Part shown: piece after piece, positions 16,072-23,045 of the stretch
Position numbering within the stretch: position 1 is the first letter of the stretch
Layout: each line of letters begins with the position of its first letter
Position numbers and translations under genes: made by a program
Notes under the pieces: model-generated
Seen by the model: the letters and a program-made list of their open reading frames with translations, nothing else
What the model was told of the DNA's origin: nothing
The model's database searches: none
DNA from: a virus
Virus record (IMG/VR): IMGVR_UViG_3300044681_000956
Span: 1 to 30,775 of that record
Strand: one strand, 5' to 3'
DNA: 30,775 nt

Positions 16072-16476
16072 TCATGCCTGGTAAACTTTGAGAGCCTGAT
16101 TCCTGTCATAGATCAGAATAGCTCCATTCTCGTTGTCCTCATAGACACGAACTTCGATATTACGACCAGGATACTTTTCGTGAATACGTTCAATCATGTC
16201 CTCGGCCATCATTTCGCAACTTTTGAAACTAGCCTGCATGGTACCCTGATCAAAGAGACGCTCTAGCCAACGCTTGAACTGAATAAATTCAACTTCACGA
16301 TCATTATGAAATACTTCTAGCTTGGCATAGAAATGAAAAATATGACGATGCGGTACTCCCAGGAAACTTACATCATCCCAATCACCTGTGGCTAACTTGG
16401 GGTCTGTATCAGCACCAGGGTACTTGTGAATACCTTCTTTCTGTAAACTTACCTCGATCCATCTTTGTAGGTTCAT
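16072..16476 (-). CDS. Small T-fold-like protein (QueD-related?)
   Basis: The 134-residue product resembles the QueD/PTPS fold in order of elements: H43-R-H45-I-F-H48-F-Y in place of H-G-H-x-Y, a strand and helix V-E-F-I-Q-F-K-R-W-L-E (compare V-D-F-x-x-L-K), K-S-C87-E88-M-M-A-E at the P-T-x-E-N-x-A position, and a terminal V-R-V-Y-E-D-N-E-N-G-A. The N-terminal zinc histidine is not obvious. It overlaps dpdA by four bases (ATGA), so it is co-translated with it. It could be a second pterin-related enzyme or a DpdA helper. The assignment is inference from motif order only. Confidence 0.5.
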   Translation of the reverse strand: MNLQRWIEVSLQKEGIHKYPGADTDPKLATGDWDDVSFLGVPHRHIFHFYAKLEVFHNDREVEFIQFKRWLERLFDQGTMQASFKSCEMMAEDMIERIHEKYPGRNIEVRVYEDNENGAILIYDRNQALKVYQA

Positions 16477-17759
16477 GCAAATAACTCCTCTAAATTAAAT
16501 TCTGGTGACATGACTTTGACAGGTTCGGACTCTATGGTCTTGCCAATATGTCGTAACCAATTATCAAAATCATTGGTGTTCTTGACGTCATATAAAAACT
16601 TGAAGGCATTCTTGTCTGTGCCTCTGGCAAAGTCAATCAGATTTTCCTGACTCTGATTTACACGCTCTACATGACGCATAAAATTCTTGATACAGGCACT
16701 TACATAGGCAATATAGATCTGAATGCTGGGGTCAATGTTCCCATACTTTTCTTCATAGGTTCGGGCGCTGATCTGCAGCACTTCGTAAAAAGTATCCAGA
16801 CTGTATTGCTTCATGCAAGGAAATAAATCACAGATATCTTCCCAGATGATTCTATAGTTGTCGTCAAATACACGATTGAATGTCATCTGATAATCAGCAA
16901 ATCTATACTTGCCATTGAGTACACGATCTCCGCTGATATAGTATCTGCCCTGTGTTACTCCGCTGGTGTGCGTGGTACTATCATAGCTTAGCTGAACACC
17001 CTGGTACAGTCCATTCTGTATGAATACTATGTTAGGCAACATACGATACACACTGCCCACACCCAGTAAGTGCAGATGTCGACTTTCTAGTTCAATGGGC
17101 AGTTGTGTGAAATAAAATGCGCGCTTGATATCTTCGAGCGGTCCTTTGCCCAGAGCAGCAGCTCCCATGGCGATACCGCCAATGCGACCAATGTGATAGG
17201 GTGTGAGTTCAGCTGCCACATATTCAACCCATTTCATGTAGCTGTCATAATCATTACCCTGGGTAATTAGCATGGGACGAGCCGAGCTTTTCTTTTCGTC
17301 AAAATGGTCAATCTGGCGTCTTAGATTTTTTCCAGTCTCACGAGCACAGGATTCCAGCATACTGGGATCAAACCTGCGATTTTCCAGATCCAGTCTTTCG
17401 GATCTATCACTTAGAACTCGTACTGGTATCATATCAAAGCACATGGCAATGTCTGAATTCTGTGCCTGATTGGCATAGATTTCTTCTTTGAGCTCGGGTG
17501 TGATTGTTTTACCCAGAGTAATGATCTGCAGACCACCTGAGTCTGCATGAATGCTATGCAGATACTTGGCATAGTTTTCTTTTAGTCTGGGACCAGTACG
17601 TCGTTCAGTAAAAGCATTGTACAAGAGACTAATCTTGTGATCATGCTGACCATTTAGACTGCCATAGGTCTGTGCAAACACGTCCATGTTTTCTGGACGA
17701 TAGCTTTCTTCATACATGAGTTTGAAATAACTTGTACCGCTTCCAACGTATTCAAACAT
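16473..17759 (-). CDS. dpdA-like: DpdA-like DNA 7-deazaguanine transglycosylase
   Basis: The 428-residue protein belongs to the tRNA-guanine transglycosylase superfamily. It has H-A-D73-S-G-G-L-Q, the counterpart of D-S-G-G-F-Q with the catalytic Asp, then M-C-F-D-M-I-P, Y-H-I-G-R-I-G-G-I-A-M-G and H-L-H-L-L-G-V-G-S, in the order found in the family. The C-x-C-x-x-C zinc site of bacterial TGT is absent, as is usual for DpdA. In phages, DpdA swaps guanine in DNA for a 7-deazaguanine base and so blocks host restriction. folE, queD and queE in the same window supply the precursor pathway, which supports DNA rather than tRNA as the substrate. It shares an AAATACTAGGAAG leader with queD. Confidence 0.85.
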   Translation of the reverse strand: MFEYVGSGTSYFKLMYEESYRPENMDVFAQTYGSLNGQHDHKISLLYNAFTERRTGPRLKENYAKYLHSIHADSGGLQIITLGKTITPELKEEIYANQAQNSDIAMCFDMIPVRVLSDRSERLDLENRRFDPSMLESCARETGKNLRRQIDHFDEKKSSARPMLITQGNDYDSYMKWVEYVAAELTPYHIGRIGGIAMGAAALGKGPLEDIKRAFYFTQLPIELESRHLHLLGVGSVYRMLPNIVFIQNGLYQGVQLSYDSTTHTSGVTQGRYYISGDRVLNGKYRFADYQMTFNRVFDDNYRIIWEDICDLFPCMKQYSLDTFYEVLQISARTYEEKYGNIDPSIQIYIAYVSACIKNFMRHVERVNQSQENLIDFARGTDKNAFKFLYDVKNTNDFDNWLRHIGKTIESEPVKVMSPEFNLEELFA

Positions 17760-17760
17760 A

Positions 17761-18261
17761 TCAACTTCCTAGTATTTTTATTAGATGCAGAGCCTGTGTT
17801 TTGGCGTCATCAAACGCATTGTGATTCAGACCTGATTCGGGTCGAGGAACATCTACCAGCCTGGACATGGTACGATAGCAACGATACTGTCTAAATGTCC
17901 AGGGAGGATTGTCTCCCAAAAGTTCAAAGGCCTGACTAAGTATGACTAGATCAAAATCAGGACCATTGGCCCAGATATTTGGTTTACCTGGACCTATCCA
18001 CATTCTAAGACTTCTCAGAGCTTCTGTCAATGGCTTCTGGTCTACCAAAAGGCTATCTCGTACCTGTTTTGGCTGACCCTTCCACCATTCGACCGTAGAC
18101 TTGTCTATGGTCATGCCAATCTCTTTACAGGTTGCTGGATCGACATTGACATAGAAGCCATCCTTGAGCTCAGTGTCTGTAAACCGTACAGCACCGATGC
18201 TTAGTATGCAGGAATTAGGCTGAACACCCAGAGTCTCAATGTCAATCATAATATTATTCAT
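17761..18261 (-). CDS. DEDD-type 3'-5' exonuclease (Rv2179c-like)
   Basis: The 166-residue protein has Exo I M-I-D7-I-E9-T-L-G, a middle acidic motif N-G-P-D-F-D and Exo III H-N-A-F-D-D-A-x-x-Q-A, giving the DEDDh set of metal-binding carboxylates and the catalytic His. The length and the W-A-N-G-P-D-F-D motif resemble the Rv2179c-like/phage exonuclease group rather than DNA polymerase proofreading subunits. Substrate could be RNA or DNA ends. The ATG follows folE's TGA by seven bases with a GAGG site, and the stop is one base before dpdA. Its last codons contain part of the dpdA leader element. Confidence 0.85.
   Translation of the reverse strand: MNNIMIDIETLGVQPNSCILSIGAVRFTDTELKDGFYVNVDPATCKEIGMTIDKSTVEWWKGQPKQVRDSLLVDQKPLTEALRSLRMWIGPGKPNIWANGPDFDLVILSQAFELLGDNPPWTFRQYRCYRTMSRLVDVPRPESGLNHNAFDDAKTQALHLIKILGS
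17773..17780 (-). promoter_or_regulatory. Variant late promoter before dpdA
   Basis: The minus strand reads TAAAAATA, one base off the late consensus, again 14 bases before the ATG, with the same AAATACTAGGAAG following. It lies in the last codons of the exonuclease gene, so chance is possible. Confidence 0.35.
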
Positions 18262-18268
18262 GACAACC

Positions 18269-18940
18269 TCAGCTATTTGCTATGGCCATGAACTCTGCAC
18301 GAGCTGCGGGGTCAGACTTGAAACAACCACCAAGTTTAGCAGTAACGGTATGACTGCCAGTATCTTCAACACCACGACTCTTGACACAGTAATGCTGTGC
18401 CTTGACAACAACAGCAATGTTATCTGTATCCAGAATATACTGTAATGCAAAGTATACTTGTTCGGTTAGACGTTCCTGAATCTGCGGACGCTTGCTAAAG
18501 TACTCAACAATGCGATTGATTTTACTCAGTCCCAGAACCTTTTGGTTTGGAATATAGGCCACGGTTGCCAGACCATCAATAATCACGAAGTGATGCTCGC
18601 AGTTGCTTTGAACAATGACATTTTTCTCCACAACCATTTCGTCGTATTTCATCTTGTTGTCGACTGTGGTACACTTGGGAAATGCGTCATAGTCCAGACC
18701 CCAGAAAATTTCATTGACATACATCTTGGCCACACGCTTAGGCGTCTCTGCCAGACTATCGTCAGTCAGATCCAGACCCAGTATGGTCATGATAGCAGTA
18801 AAGTTCTGCTCAATCTTTTCGATTTGGGTTTTGCGATCAAAGCCTGATTTGGTTACGGGAGTTTCAACACCCATCTTGACCAAATGTTCGTGAACTCTTT
18901 GACCCAGTTCAGGGTCGGTTTTTGTCTTGTTATATGACAT
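18269..18940 (-). CDS. folE: GTP cyclohydrolase I
   Basis: The 223-residue enzyme turns GTP into dihydroneopterin triphosphate, the first step to pterins and 7-deazaguanines. Zinc ligands are visible as N-C114-E-H116-H117 and A-Q-H183-Y-C185, followed by R-G-V-E-D-T-G-S-H-T-V-T. The ATG at 18940 is chosen because an AAGGAAGGA site precedes it and the family begins near here. The frame stays open for a further 60 codons upstream, but that stretch is arginine-rich, unlike any FolE, and contains a late promoter. It is part of the queE-folE-dpdA-queD set. Confidence 0.95.
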   Translation of the reverse strand: MSYNKTKTDPELGQRVHEHLVKMGVETPVTKSGFDRKTQIEKIEQNFTAIMTILGLDLTDDSLAETPKRVAKMYVNEIFWGLDYDAFPKCTTVDNKMKYDEMVVEKNVIVQSNCEHHFVIIDGLATVAYIPNQKVLGLSKINRIVEYFSKRPQIQERLTEQVYFALQYILDTDNIAVVVKAQHYCVKSRGVEDTGSHTVTAKLGGCFKSDPAARAEFMAIANS

Positions 18941-18977
18941 CTTGAATCCTTCCTTACGCGGACTTGATAATTGAATT

Positions 18978-18995
18978 TGCCACCTTTGTGTGGCA
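18978..18995 (-). promoter_or_regulatory. Small hairpin in the folE leader
   Basis: On the minus strand TGCCAC-ACAAAG-GTGGCA forms a perfect 6-bp stem with a 6-base loop. It begins about five bases after the last A of the late promoter, so it would sit at the very 5' end of the folE late transcript. Such a 5' hairpin could protect the RNA or influence translation; both are inference. Confidence 0.5.
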
Positions 18996-18999
18996 CTTG

Positions 19000-19007
19000 T
19001 ATTTATA
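19000..19007 (-). promoter_or_regulatory. T4-type late promoter before folE
   Basis: The minus strand reads TATAAATA, the exact octamer recognised by gp55-type sigma factors in T4. It lies 60 bases before the folE ATG, leaving room for a leader with a hairpin and an AAGGAAGGA ribosome binding site. A gene for gp55 is in the window, so the recognition factor is present. Confidence 0.75.
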
Positions 19008-19077
19008 CGCCTAGGTTGTCTTGGTCCCTGTGTGGGTCCTGACATTGATGATACCGTGGTAACAGAAACGCGAAAAT

Positions 19078-19106
19078 GCGGCCGAGCCATCCTATGTGCT
19101 CGCCGC
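19078..19106 (-). terminator. Strong hairpin downstream of queE, possible terminator
   Basis: On the minus strand GCGGCGAGC and GCTCGGCCGC pair over 9 bp with one bulged G around a 10-base loop. The stem is followed by ATTTT and then CGCG, so the U-tract is short. It lies about 80 bases after the queE stop and could end the queE transcript, or act as a structured RNA element. The weak U-tract keeps confidence low. Confidence 0.4.
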
Positions 19107-19185
19107 AGATTCGACAACACCAGCTTGGAAATACTACCTTTTTACCCACGGTCGGGCTTCTACTATTTCGTTACTCTGCGCATAA

Positions 19186-20031
19186 TCAGGTACCCCAGGC
19201 GTTCTTGAAAAGTGGTACTTGCAATCTATCGCTGTATCTGAACCCTTCCGACATTGCAAGCTCAGCAACGGCCCTGTTGTTGAGGAAATACAGCTGGTCA
19301 GTACCACCGCAGGGCATAAGATACACAGGACCTTTGAAACCAGCCTGACGATACTCGCTGACTGCTTGTTTGGCTTCATCTAGATCTTCCTTGGTAGCTA
19401 CAACAAACTTCAAATAAACATAACCATGTTCTTCATAATTTACAATGATGTCAGGACGAATTGCCTCTGACCATTTCTCACCACTGATACTTAGCTTTGG
19501 ACTTACACTAAAAGTAAGACGCTCCCAACCCTTGCGCCAATGAATTTTCAGATACTCAGAAAACTCTCGGCTTAGTTCTTGTGATCCGTTGGTTTCAAAT
19601 GTCAGCTCTTTCAGAGCAATCATTCGCGGTTCCTGTAAAAGGTCTGGATATGATCTTTGCCAGCCCAGCAACGGCTCACCTCCTGTAATGACAAGATGTT
19701 CATCTTTCCACTGACCATGAGGTAACATACCCATAATGGACTCAACAATAGAGTCAGTACTAAGAACAGGAGACAGATGCTTAAAACGAACATCCCAGCT
19801 AGCATAAGAGTCACAGCCAGTATGTACGAGAGGCAGGCTTCGATAGTCCGTAAAAGTATCTGCCTGGACCGCGATAACATTTCGCTCATTGGATTTCTCT
19901 CCTTTGGGCATTCCAAAGCCGTCACAGGTAAAGTTGCAACCAAAAGTTCTGAGGAAAACACTGGGGACTCCCATGTATCTTCCCTCACCCTGGATGCTAT
20001 AAAATAATTCGGAGATTTTTAGTTTTGCCAT
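19186..20031 (-). CDS. queE: QueE, 7-carboxy-7-deazaguanine synthase (radical SAM)
   Basis: The 281-residue radical SAM enzyme converts 6-carboxytetrahydropterin to 7-carboxy-7-deazaguanine. Its N-terminus, E-L-F-Y-S-I-Q-G-E-G-R-Y-M-G-V-P-S, is diagnostic of QueE. Cysteines C32 and C36 (G-C-N-F-T-C) are followed by a third, C73 (T-G-C-D-S-Y-A-S-W-D), after a 36-residue insertion, and T-G-G-E-P-L-L (116-122) binds SAM. It is longer than most bacterial QueE (about 210-250). A sigma70-like promoter overlaps the end of gene 55, so it can be transcribed independently. It provides the second step of the deazaguanine pathway with FolE and QueD. Confidence 0.92.
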   Translation of the reverse strand: MAKLKISELFYSIQGEGRYMGVPSVFLRTFGCNFTCDGFGMPKGEKSNERNVIAVQADTFTDYRSLPLVHTGCDSYASWDVRFKHLSPVLSTDSIVESIMGMLPHGQWKDEHLVITGGEPLLGWQRSYPDLLQEPRMIALKELTFETNGSQELSREFSEYLKIHWRKGWERLTFSVSPKLSISGEKWSEAIRPDIIVNYEEHGYVYLKFVVATKEDLDEAKQAVSEYRQAGFKGPVYLMPCGGTDQLYFLNNRAVAELAMSEGFRYSDRLQVPLFKNAWGT

Positions 20032-20054
20032 GATTTTCCTTGTTCAGAGCCTGA

Positions 20055-20083
20055 ATTGTATTGTATTTAGTTGTCGGTGTCAA
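20055..20083 (-). promoter_or_regulatory. Sigma70-like promoter before queE
   Basis: The minus strand shows TTGACA (20083-20078), a 17-base spacer and TACAAT (20060-20055). The -35 box lies in the last codons of gene 55 and the -10 box between the genes, about 24 bases before the queE ATG. The perfect -35 and ideal spacing indicate use by host RNA polymerase early in infection. Confidence 0.65.
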
Positions 20084-20663
20084 TAGAGGAATCATCCTCT
20101 TCGGCTAAAACATTACTTTTCGGTTTTTTCATGGTTCGTTTGTCTATGTCAATCTGATCCAATTTCTTCTTCATGTAGTCTAGGAATTGGTTGCTAAAAT
20201 CGTTTAGGTCGGCATCTTCACTGGTTAGGATATCATCCAGATCCAGGTTTTCGATCAAACGGTATTTGGTTGCCTGCTGTTTCTTTTCCTTTTGAATCCT
20301 TCGGATAAAGGCAAAGTAAACGATCTGGGTATAATAGGCAAAGGGATTGGTTGATTTACTGGGGTCAAATTTATCGGCAGCAGACAGACAATTTTCAATG
20401 CCATCCGATATCATATCGTCTTTGAATGTATAATTTATAAAATTGGCCTTGTAGCTCAGATGTGTTGCAATCTTGATAAAACAATCGCCCAGATAGTTGC
20501 TTATCTGCGGTTTTTCACGTCCCTCTAGTATGGCCTGATCAACACTTTCACGATACTTTTTTAGTTCTTCGTAGAATTTTTTATTGTCTACGTAATGTGC
20601 ACCTGCTTTCTTAGTGGAGGGTGCGGCCTGTACCTGTTGCTCTGAGCCAGCTGTCATCGTCAT
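20067..20663 (-). CDS. 55: gp55-type late sigma factor
   Basis: The 198-residue protein is the T4 gp55 type of minimal sigma factor, which with the clamp-bound co-activator directs host RNA polymerase to TATAAATA promoters. The central block from about residue 50 to 130 (S-Y-K-A-N-F, D-M-I-S-D-G-I-E-N-C, F-D-P-S-K-S-T-N-P-F-A-Y-Y-T, A-F-I-R-R-I) is the sigma region 2 core. The acidic C-terminal tail is typical. The ATG lies 53 bases inside the preceding gene; the only alternative is an ATG two codons later. Exact TATAAATA sites in the window fit its expected target. Confidence 0.94.
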   Translation of the reverse strand: MTMTAGSEQQVQAAPSTKKAGAHYVDNKKFYEELKKYRESVDQAILEGREKPQISNYLGDCFIKIATHLSYKANFINYTFKDDMISDGIENCLSAADKFDPSKSTNPFAYYTQIVYFAFIRRIQKEKKQQATKYRLIENLDLDDILTSEDADLNDFSNQFLDYMKKKLDQIDIDKRTMKKPKSNVLAEEDDSSIDTDN

Positions 20664-21093
20664 CTTCCTGTTCCTCTAAAATTTCATCAAGATCTACATC
20701 CATGTCACCGACAAGTGCCTTCATGAGCTCTTGTGCGTTACTTAGATCCCGAGCTGTTTCTCTTTCTTCAGCAGGTATGAGTTTTTCATTGTTCATCTGA
20801 TCAATAAAGTTTTCATACTGTTCTCTGAAGCTTGCTTTGGCTTCTACTGCACTGATGATACAGCTTGTATTGATCTCCATGATTTTATCCTCGCTCAGAG
20901 GCATCCAGGGATGTAATACATAACTATCAACTACGCCAACACCAAGGCGAGGTACACGAACTAAACTAACCATCATGGGGTCGGTAATTAGGACACGTCT
21001 ATTCGTTTCCAAATTTTCCATGTTATCGTCGGTCAGACAAATAATATTTTCTCCATTGCTAAGTTTGATATACTTGCAGTTGAGATTACTCAT
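20611..21093 (-). CDS. Conserved phage protein with Sm-like N-terminus
   Basis: The 160-residue protein opens with a strand-turn-strand pattern (KYIKLSNGENIICLTDDN), followed by hydrophobic strands up to I-I-S-A-V-E, which resembles the Sm1/Sm2 layout of Hfq/LSm RNA-binding proteins. A helical middle (FREQYENFIDQMN) and an acidic tail (LDEILEEQEDDDDS) follow. Proteins with this start are, as I recall, found next to gene 55 and uvsW in marine T4-like phages, with no known function. It overlaps uvsW by eight bases and gene 55 by 53. RNA binding is inference from fold pattern only. Confidence 0.6.
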   Translation of the reverse strand: MSNLNCKYIKLSNGENIICLTDDNMENLETNRRVLITDPMMVSLVRVPRLGVGVVDSYVLHPWMPLSEDKIMEINTSCIISAVEAKASFREQYENFIDQMNNEKLIPAEERETARDLSNAQELMKALVGDMDVDLDEILEEQEDDDDSWLRATGTGRTLH

Positions 21094-22594
21094 CTAATTT
21101 TACCTTTACAAGTTGATAGTTGAACTGCTCTTCATTATATATTTTCACACGCTCGATCATGTGCAGTAGCGTGTAGTTCTTATGTGACTTCCAGCTTAGG
21201 TCATCGGCAATATCATAGAGCCTGGCACTTTGCTTGGTTTCGCTGGTTCGTAGACCACGACCAATACTTTGCAGATTTCGAACTCTGCTCTTGCTCGGAC
21301 TGGCGAAAATAATGTTGTGCAGGTTTTTGATATTGATGCCTGTACTGAATGTCCCATAACTTGCTACAATAATAGCACCATCTTCTTGTTCTGTCAATTG
21401 ACGAATTTGCTCACGCTGTTCAGTATCGGTTCCGCCATAGACGAAAAATACCGAACGATCACCTGATCGTTCCTGTATCATATCAAACAATTGCTTGCCG
21501 TGTTTTTCAACGAACTGAAACAGGACCAGGGTATTGCCCTTTTGATCTAGAGCCAGGTTTCGAATGAAGATATTTCGTTTGGCATAGTTCACCAAGAAAT
21601 CCATTTCTTGCTGATAGGTCAGTCCCTTGTTGTTATTGTATTTCTTGCAGGCCTGTCTAACGGTATCTGGATACTCCAAGACGATATTGAAGATTTTGAG
21701 CTCGGCTAACTGCTGATTGGTCATCAGAGTTTTGGTAGTAGTGACCTTGTACACTGGATCAAACATGCCCTCCAGAACCAGTTTATGAGTCTTGAGCCCA
21801 TCCAGTGTACCTGTAGTGCCAAAACGGTAATAGGCATTCACACACTTGTTCATGATATTACTCAGACTCTTGGCCTTGAATAAATGAGCCTCATCACCAT
21901 AGACTGCATGAAACGGTGCAAAGAATTGTTTAGGCAATTTATACAGGCTTTGCCAGGTGCTGATTACTACGGGAAACTGATTGGATTTTTCTGTACCGCC
22001 ATAGATTCTATGAACATTGTTGCTGGCTTTCCAACCGTTCAGACAACTATAATCCTGGAAGTCGCTGTATAACTGCTCAACCAGACTTGTTGTTGGCACT
22101 ATGATTAGTTGGCGGCAATTCTGTTCCAGGCACCAGCGAACCAAACAGTATATGATCAGGCTCTTGCCCGATCCTGTTGGGCTTAGCAATAATTTTCTAC
22201 CCATTTTCAGAGCCTGGTATACTGCATCGACCTGATAATCACGAATCTCCAGAGGCTGGCCGCGACTGCCTAGTTTGAGACTCTGGCAAAACTCAACCAC
22301 CTGGGCTCGAGTTGGACCCGTTGTATATTCGACATCGGAACTGTCATAAGCATAGTCGCGGTCAGCACAAAATTTCTCAACATAGGGTAGTAGTCCGACA
22401 TATATCTCCCGCGCCATCATATTGAATAATCTGGCCTTACCATCCCACATTCTGGACTTGTACAACGGATGGAACTTGGCTCCAGGAACATCAAACGTGA
22501 AGTGATCGGAGATCTCTTGCAGAACTCCGACATCTTCGCAGTTTACTTTTGCATACGCTGCATCCCTGTGTGAGATTTTTACAACAGTTGGCAT
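21086..22594 (-). CDS. uvsW: UvsW-type DNA/RNA helicase
   Basis: The 502-residue superfamily 2 helicase unwinds R-loops and branched DNA and switches T4 from origin- to recombination-dependent replication. Motifs in order: a Q-like element R-D-Y-Q (118-121), Walker A S-P-T-G-S-G-K-S (138-145), D234-E-A-H, S-T-W-Q-S-L, T-G-T-L-D near 265 and motif VI S-I-G-R-G-L-R. Length matches T4 UvsW (503). The ATG shares one base with the uvsY stop, so the two recombination genes are coupled. Confidence 0.95.
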   Translation of the reverse strand: MPTVVKISHRDAAYAKVNCEDVGVLQEISDHFTFDVPGAKFHPLYKSRMWDGKARLFNMMAREIYVGLLPYVEKFCADRDYAYDSSDVEYTTGPTRAQVVEFCQSLKLGSRGQPLEIRDYQVDAVYQALKMGRKLLLSPTGSGKSLIIYCLVRWCLEQNCRQLIIVPTTSLVEQLYSDFQDYSCLNGWKASNNVHRIYGGTEKSNQFPVVISTWQSLYKLPKQFFAPFHAVYGDEAHLFKAKSLSNIMNKCVNAYYRFGTTGTLDGLKTHKLVLEGMFDPVYKVTTTKTLMTNQQLAELKIFNIVLEYPDTVRQACKKYNNNKGLTYQQEMDFLVNYAKRNIFIRNLALDQKGNTLVLFQFVEKHGKQLFDMIQERSGDRSVFFVYGGTDTEQREQIRQLTEQEDGAIIVASYGTFSTGINIKNLHNIIFASPSKSRVRNLQSIGRGLRTSETKQSARLYDIADDLSWKSHKNYTLLHMIERVKIYNEEQFNYQLVKVKLDE

Positions 22595-23031
22595 TACATT
22601 CCGTTTTGCATTTTATACCATTCAATACTGTTCTTCACGTCCCAGGTTCGACTATTGATGCTGCGCAAGATTTGTTCGAGCTGATTTAGAACAGTCTTGA
22701 AGTATTCAATCTTGTCCTGCTGAACAATGAGGTCAGGATCGGTAGTCAGGAATTCATCCATTTCGTTTTTCAGAGGTTTGTTTCCCTGGTACTGACCCCA
22801 GCCTTCGGCTTCGAGTTCGTCTCTGGTCATTTCGCCACGATAGTAGCGATATTTTTTACGACGTAGTGAAAGGTATTCGCTTTCGGCCTTTCTGAGATTT
22901 AGACGGACACTGCCCATCCAATTCACGTACTTGGCATGCAGGAGCGGTGTACGAACCGACTCCTGCCCTAGGTTAGTAAAATCAATTTTACTATCAGCTT
23001 CCCAGGCATCCTGGAGCTCCGATAATTTCAT
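22594..23031 (-). CDS. uvsY: UvsY recombination mediator
   Basis: The 145-residue protein helps load the UvsX recombinase onto SSB-covered single strands. It shows the UvsY pattern: an N-terminal L-x-E-L-Q segment (MKLSELQDAWEAD), a central R-K-x-x-Y-R-Y-Y-R-G basic stretch and a C-terminal helix ending S-R-T-W-D-V-K-N-S-I-E-W. Length is close to T4 UvsY (137). It is followed at once by uvsW, the usual marine T4-like order after the capsid genes. Confidence 0.9.
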   Translation of the reverse strand: MKLSELQDAWEADSKIDFTNLGQESVRTPLLHAKYVNWMGSVRLNLRKAESEYLSLRRKKYRYYRGEMTRDELEAEGWGQYQGNKPLKNEMDEFLTTDPDLIVQQDKIEYFKTVLNQLEQILRSINSRTWDVKNSIEWYKMQNGM

Positions 23032-23045
23032 AATATATCCTACGA

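Larger units (their letters stand above)
18941..19185 (-). other. 245-base non-coding gap upstream of folE
   Basis: This is the longest gap in an otherwise packed window. It holds a strong bulged hairpin (19078-19106), an exact TATAAATA late promoter (19007-19000), a small hairpin inside the resulting leader (18978-18995) and the folE ribosome binding site. No convincing small gene or tRNA was found on either strand. The first 80 bases after queE have no clear function that I can see, apart from a 6-base inverted repeat spanning 77 bases. Confidence 0.6.

Noticed and set aside
18941-19120. 60-codon in-frame N-terminal extension of FolE
   Set aside because: The stretch is arginine-rich, unlike FolE, contains a TATAAATA promoter, and a strong ribosome binding site precedes the later ATG at 18940.
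19104-19180. A 77-base segment closed by CGCAGA/TCTGCG that looks like a tRNA by length
   Set aside because: No proper D, anticodon and T stems could be formed and the T-loop consensus is absent on either strand.
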